DNA from: Alphaproteobacteria bacterium
GTDB lineage: Bacteria; Pseudomonadota; Alphaproteobacteria; Rs-D84
Assembly: GCA_009784275.1 (NCBI GenBank)
Contig: WRCA01000003.1
Span: forward strand, 1-38,816
Direction of reading: 5' to 3'
Length of the DNA: 38,816 nucleotides
In this document: positions 35,840 through 38,816 of the stretch, piece after piece
Position numbering within the stretch: position 1 is the first letter of the stretch
Layout: every line of letters begins with the position of its first letter
Position numbers and translations under genes: made by a program
The notes under the pieces: generated by a model
The model's input: only the letters and a program-made list of their open reading frames with translations
Database searches by the model: none
What the model was told of the DNA's origin: nothing

Positions 35840-36541
35840 TTAAAATACTACATTAACCCGGCCGCCAAAACGAAACTCGCTTTCATTAAATTCATACTGA
35901 CCAAAAGCAACATACTGGGTTCTGCCGTATTGGCGCACGACTTTCAGCCCCAGCCAAGTCTGATCAAAATTCGGATCTGTTACTTTTTGAAAGTCCAGCC
36001 AGCCGCCCAGCCGCCAGTTTTCGGTTATTCTGAAATAAACCTCTGGCACCAAGTTTATCCAAGCCATTCCCCTGACTTCATCAAATATCCAGCTGGTTTT
36101 AACCAATCCCGCCAAGGTAATACTTTCCCACTGACGCCCTAATCTGAATCCCGCGGAATAAATAGTATCCGAAAAAGATGGCTCTGCATTGCCCGCGAAT
36201 TTCACGCCTGCAAAAATATCCGATTTAATAGTGCTGTCCGATAACCGATACATAACATTTACGCCGACATGGGAAAGCCCGCTCCAATCGCGATCGCTGT
36301 CAAAATCTTGCTGACCCCTTATATCGACGCCAACCACAAATATATCATTTATTCCGTATGAAGCCCGCGCATTGATGCCCAGAATACTGTCGCCAAATGA
36401 TAATCCGCCGCGCAAAGTCAAATCGCGCGCCCTTTCGAAATACAAAGGATCTTCGGCATCGAACTGCGCAGCATGCGCTGATAAAGGCAAAAGACAAAAA
36501 GCAAAAGGCAACGATAATAAAAATTTATTTTTCATACTCAT
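35840..36541 (-). CDS. Outer-membrane beta-barrel protein (233 aa)
   Basis: Signal peptide LLSLPFAFCLLPLSAHA; alternating strands, C-terminal VF. Confidence 0.8.
   Translation of the reverse strand: MSMKNKFLLSLPFAFCLLPLSAHAAQFDAEDPLYFERARDLTLRGGLSFGDSILGINARASYGINDIFVVGVDIRGQQDFDSDRDWSGLSHVGVNVMYRLSDSTIKSDIFAGVKFAGNAEPSFSDTIYSAGFRLGRQWESITLAGLVKTSWIFDEVRGMAWINLVPEVYFRITENWRLGGWLDFQKVTDPNFDQTWLGLKVVRQYGRTQYVAFGQYEFNESEFRFGGRVNVVF
36483..36510. repeat. Four degenerate heptamers in signal-peptide codons of OMP gene
   Basis: aaaggca aaagaca aaaagca aaaggca. Confidence 0.8.
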
Positions 36542-36566
36542 AACCTTTATCTAGCTTCTGCTTTTT

Positions 36567-37742
36567 TTAAAAATATAGTATCGCATTTACGCCCAGCTGC
36601 ATATCCTGATAATTGCTAAGCGACACTTTACCCATGCAGTGCGCCTGCAGCGGATCCCAGGTTACGAGCGGATTAGCGAGGTTGTCGACGACACACTGCG
36701 TTCCCGGCTGACACCAGGAATAAATATAGATATCATCCGCTGAACCGGCTGAATCCCAAATCGATGCCCTTCCATAAATACCAAATGCAAACCAGTCCGA
36801 AGGCTGCCAATAAACCGCTGCCCTGGCTGATAACTGGTTATGCCATGCATAATTTCCGAAAATTCCTTGCAAGTCCAATGACCATTGGTCTGTTAATTTA
36901 TGGAATACCCCTGCTCCGCCTTCCAGATAGAACGAGCTTGATACATCCCTTTCGAAAGCAATATAAGCAACCTGGCCCACATCGCTGATTATACCATTTC
37001 CATACGATGAATCATTCCAATTGACATAAGCGAGATTCGCAAACCCATAACCGGTTGTATCGGGCGTGAATTTATATCCGACCTTGCCCGCCAGAATAAA
37101 GTTATTCGATATGTCTTTAGATGAAGTGAAAAATCCGCCTGCATTGGCAATCCATTCGGAATCTTCATAGAATTTCCATTGCAACCCGAAACCCCACAAG
37201 GCAATATCGCTATTTTTATTACGATCAGTCGCGTAAGGACTTGGCCAAGTCATTTGATAAGTGGCATTCGAATATTTTATCGTACCTACGATAGAGACCT
37301 CATCCGTGATTCCAACACTCAAATCTTCCTTAACGAAGAATTCCGATCCTTTCCAGCCCCCGTTTATTCCGCCCCACGGGCCAGAACCATAAATTATATC
37401 AAAGTTATACTTGTTCTGTGCCCATCCGATATCAGTTACACTTGCGACACGACCAGATGCTGGTTGGAAAAATGGATCCGCCAGGGTTAAACTATTTGGC
37501 TTTCGCGGCTCGCTCTTTTTCACAGGCTCGGCCTTGCGCACAGGTTCTGGCGCAGGCGGTGGTGGCGGGGGAACGAAAACTGGCGCGGGCGCAGGCTCGC
37601 AACCACTATAAGTACACCCCTCATAATTCTGATATATCTCATGCCGCTTGGTTGTGCCGGTATAACGTGTTGCGGCGTCCGCGGCGCTTGCGCACAGCAT
37701 AATCCCAGCCGTCGCAGCAAATACAAAAGAAAGCTGTTTCAT
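36567..37742 (-). CDS. Outer-membrane beta-barrel protein with N-terminal Pro-rich linker
   Basis: Signal peptide MKQLSFVFAATAGIMLCASAADA; VFVPPPPPPAPEPV; many beta strands, C-terminal YF. Confidence 0.8.
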   Translation of the reverse strand: MKQLSFVFAATAGIMLCASAADAATRYTGTTKRHEIYQNYEGCTYSGCEPAPAPVFVPPPPPPAPEPVRKAEPVKKSEPRKPNSLTLADPFFQPASGRVASVTDIGWAQNKYNFDIIYGSGPWGGINGGWKGSEFFVKEDLSVGITDEVSIVGTIKYSNATYQMTWPSPYATDRNKNSDIALWGFGLQWKFYEDSEWIANAGGFFTSSKDISNNFILAGKVGYKFTPDTTGYGFANLAYVNWNDSSYGNGIISDVGQVAYIAFERDVSSSFYLEGGAGVFHKLTDQWSLDLQGIFGNYAWHNQLSARAAVYWQPSDWFAFGIYGRASIWDSAGSADDIYIYSWCQPGTQCVVDNLANPLVTWDPLQAHCMGKVSLSNYQDMQLGVNAILYF

Positions 37743-37826
37743 AATTCCACCCATATTTATATATAGAATTATATCACAAATCAATATACCAAAAAAGTGC
37801 AAATAATGGCCGCCAACATGCGGCAT

Positions 37827-38519
37827 TTATAACTTATATTTCGCGCTCTTAACAAAATCGGCGCATGCCATTCCGATAAACGCGCCCAAGATAACATCGC
37901 TGGGGAAATGTGCGCCAACCGCGACGCGCGAAATTCCAATTATAATTGCCAATGCCCAAGTCGCCCATTTCCAACGCGGATATAATAAACCGATCATAAC
38001 CAGTCCCGCAAAAGAAGCAATAACATGCCCCGAAGGCATAGAATTAAATGCCCAATCAGACGTGAACGGATAAAATCCGGTCCTTGATAAAGCCTCGAAA
38101 AACACAGGTCGCATGCGCCCGATCGCAACTTTCAAAACCCAGCCAATCGCGCCGGATAACAATAGAGCGCAAAGAATAGAAAACAAAGCATAGTTATTTA
38201 CAGACTTGAATTTCGCAAAGTTTTCTTTGATAAAAGGAATGAACTTAAACTTCTTTTTATCTTTGATTTGTATTCCGCGTCCTTTAATACCTATTGCGAT
38301 CGCATATGCAATTACAGTGACAATCAGCCACATCTTGAATGAAAACACCATATCAATGATTCGCGCCCAGACGCCATCAAATTGGCGCAAGAAAGTAAAC
38401 AACGAATAATCAAACCATAAAATCCCGGCAATGCAGACGGCCACAACAACTGCCGCCGTCACTGCTAATAACTTCCATTTGATATGATTGTCTTTTGTTA
38501 GGAACATACTATTCATCAT
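37827..38519 (-). CDS. PAP2-superfamily phosphatase (lipid phosphatase)
   Basis: KVAIGRMRP ... SMPSGHVIASFAG ... SRVAVGAHFPSDVILGA. Confidence 0.93.
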   Translation of the reverse strand: MMNSMFLTKDNHIKWKLLAVTAAVVVAVCIAGILWFDYSLFTFLRQFDGVWARIIDMVFSFKMWLIVTVIAYAIAIGIKGRGIQIKDKKKFKFIPFIKENFAKFKSVNNYALFSILCALLLSGAIGWVLKVAIGRMRPVFFEALSRTGFYPFTSDWAFNSMPSGHVIASFAGLVMIGLLYPRWKWATWALAIIIGISRVAVGAHFPSDVILGAFIGMACADFVKSAKYKL

Positions 38520-38816
38520 TTGCCGTCATTCGCGCGTACGCAGTTTTATCCGTCAGAAACTTCATTGCTATCGCGGCAGCCATCGCATCCTCATCCGAGC
38601 CGCTTTTTATTTCGGGACATCCTTTTCGGATTGCTGCTGGATCCGCAGAATCATCTTTGTTAAAATCTTTCAGATTAAAATCGCCGTTAACCGCATTTAT
38701 GAAAAATGCATCTTGCTGACTTTTATTCCGAATGTTCGACAGGCATACAAGGGGGAATATTCCGCGCCCATCGATTTTCATGCCCTGGCCGCTTTTTATT
38801 GAACGATTGCCCAGCT
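38509..38816 (-). CDS. 3' fragment of a CDS running off the window (function unknown)
   Basis: Frame stays open to the window edge upstream of the annotated ATG (LGNRSIKSGQG-M...). Confidence 0.5.
   Translation of the reverse strand, partial: LGNRSIKSGQGMKIDGRGIFPLVCLSNIRNKSQQDAFFINAVNGDFNLKDFNKDDSADPAAIRKGCPEIKSGSDEDAMAAAIAMKFLTDKTAYARMTANDE

Overview
The window looks like a chromosomal segment of a host-associated-type alphaproteobacterium; this is inferred from gene content (split tatBC/tatA, sufS-sufT-sufE, RHH_4 regulator, S24-type HTH N-terminus). I see no rRNA, tRNA, CRISPR array or transposase. Most of it is dense operons for envelope biogenesis and housekeeping: GT2, LysM/M23, tatC-tatB, M23, HExxH protein, lolA, recJ, ftsI, FtsL-like, sufE-sufT-sufS, trx-dksA-like, ybeY-lnt fusion, ftsK, tatA-SPOR, thrS, gltX, trmB, rarA, Stealth phosphotransferase, two beta-barrel OMPs and PAP2. 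The most unusual signals are: (1) degenerate heptanucleotide tandem repeats at six loci, several inside signal-peptide or linker codons of envelope genes, including a nearly perfect (AGAGCAC)n tract in a tiny lipoprotein gene that could be phase variable; (2) a tightly packed operon at 13074-15231 coding for a 2-TM protein with a possible degenerate nuclease-like domain, an HNH-like protein, a SUKH-like protein and an RHH protein; (3) an in-frame YbeY-Lnt fusion; (4) a DksA homologue lacking all four zinc cysteines; (5) a dispersed-type palindrome lying in frame inside sufS; (6) several secreted orphans, including a Cys-rich protein, a tail-fibre-motif protein and an orphan VirB2-like pilin. 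All family assignments are by eye from motifs; no searches were run.
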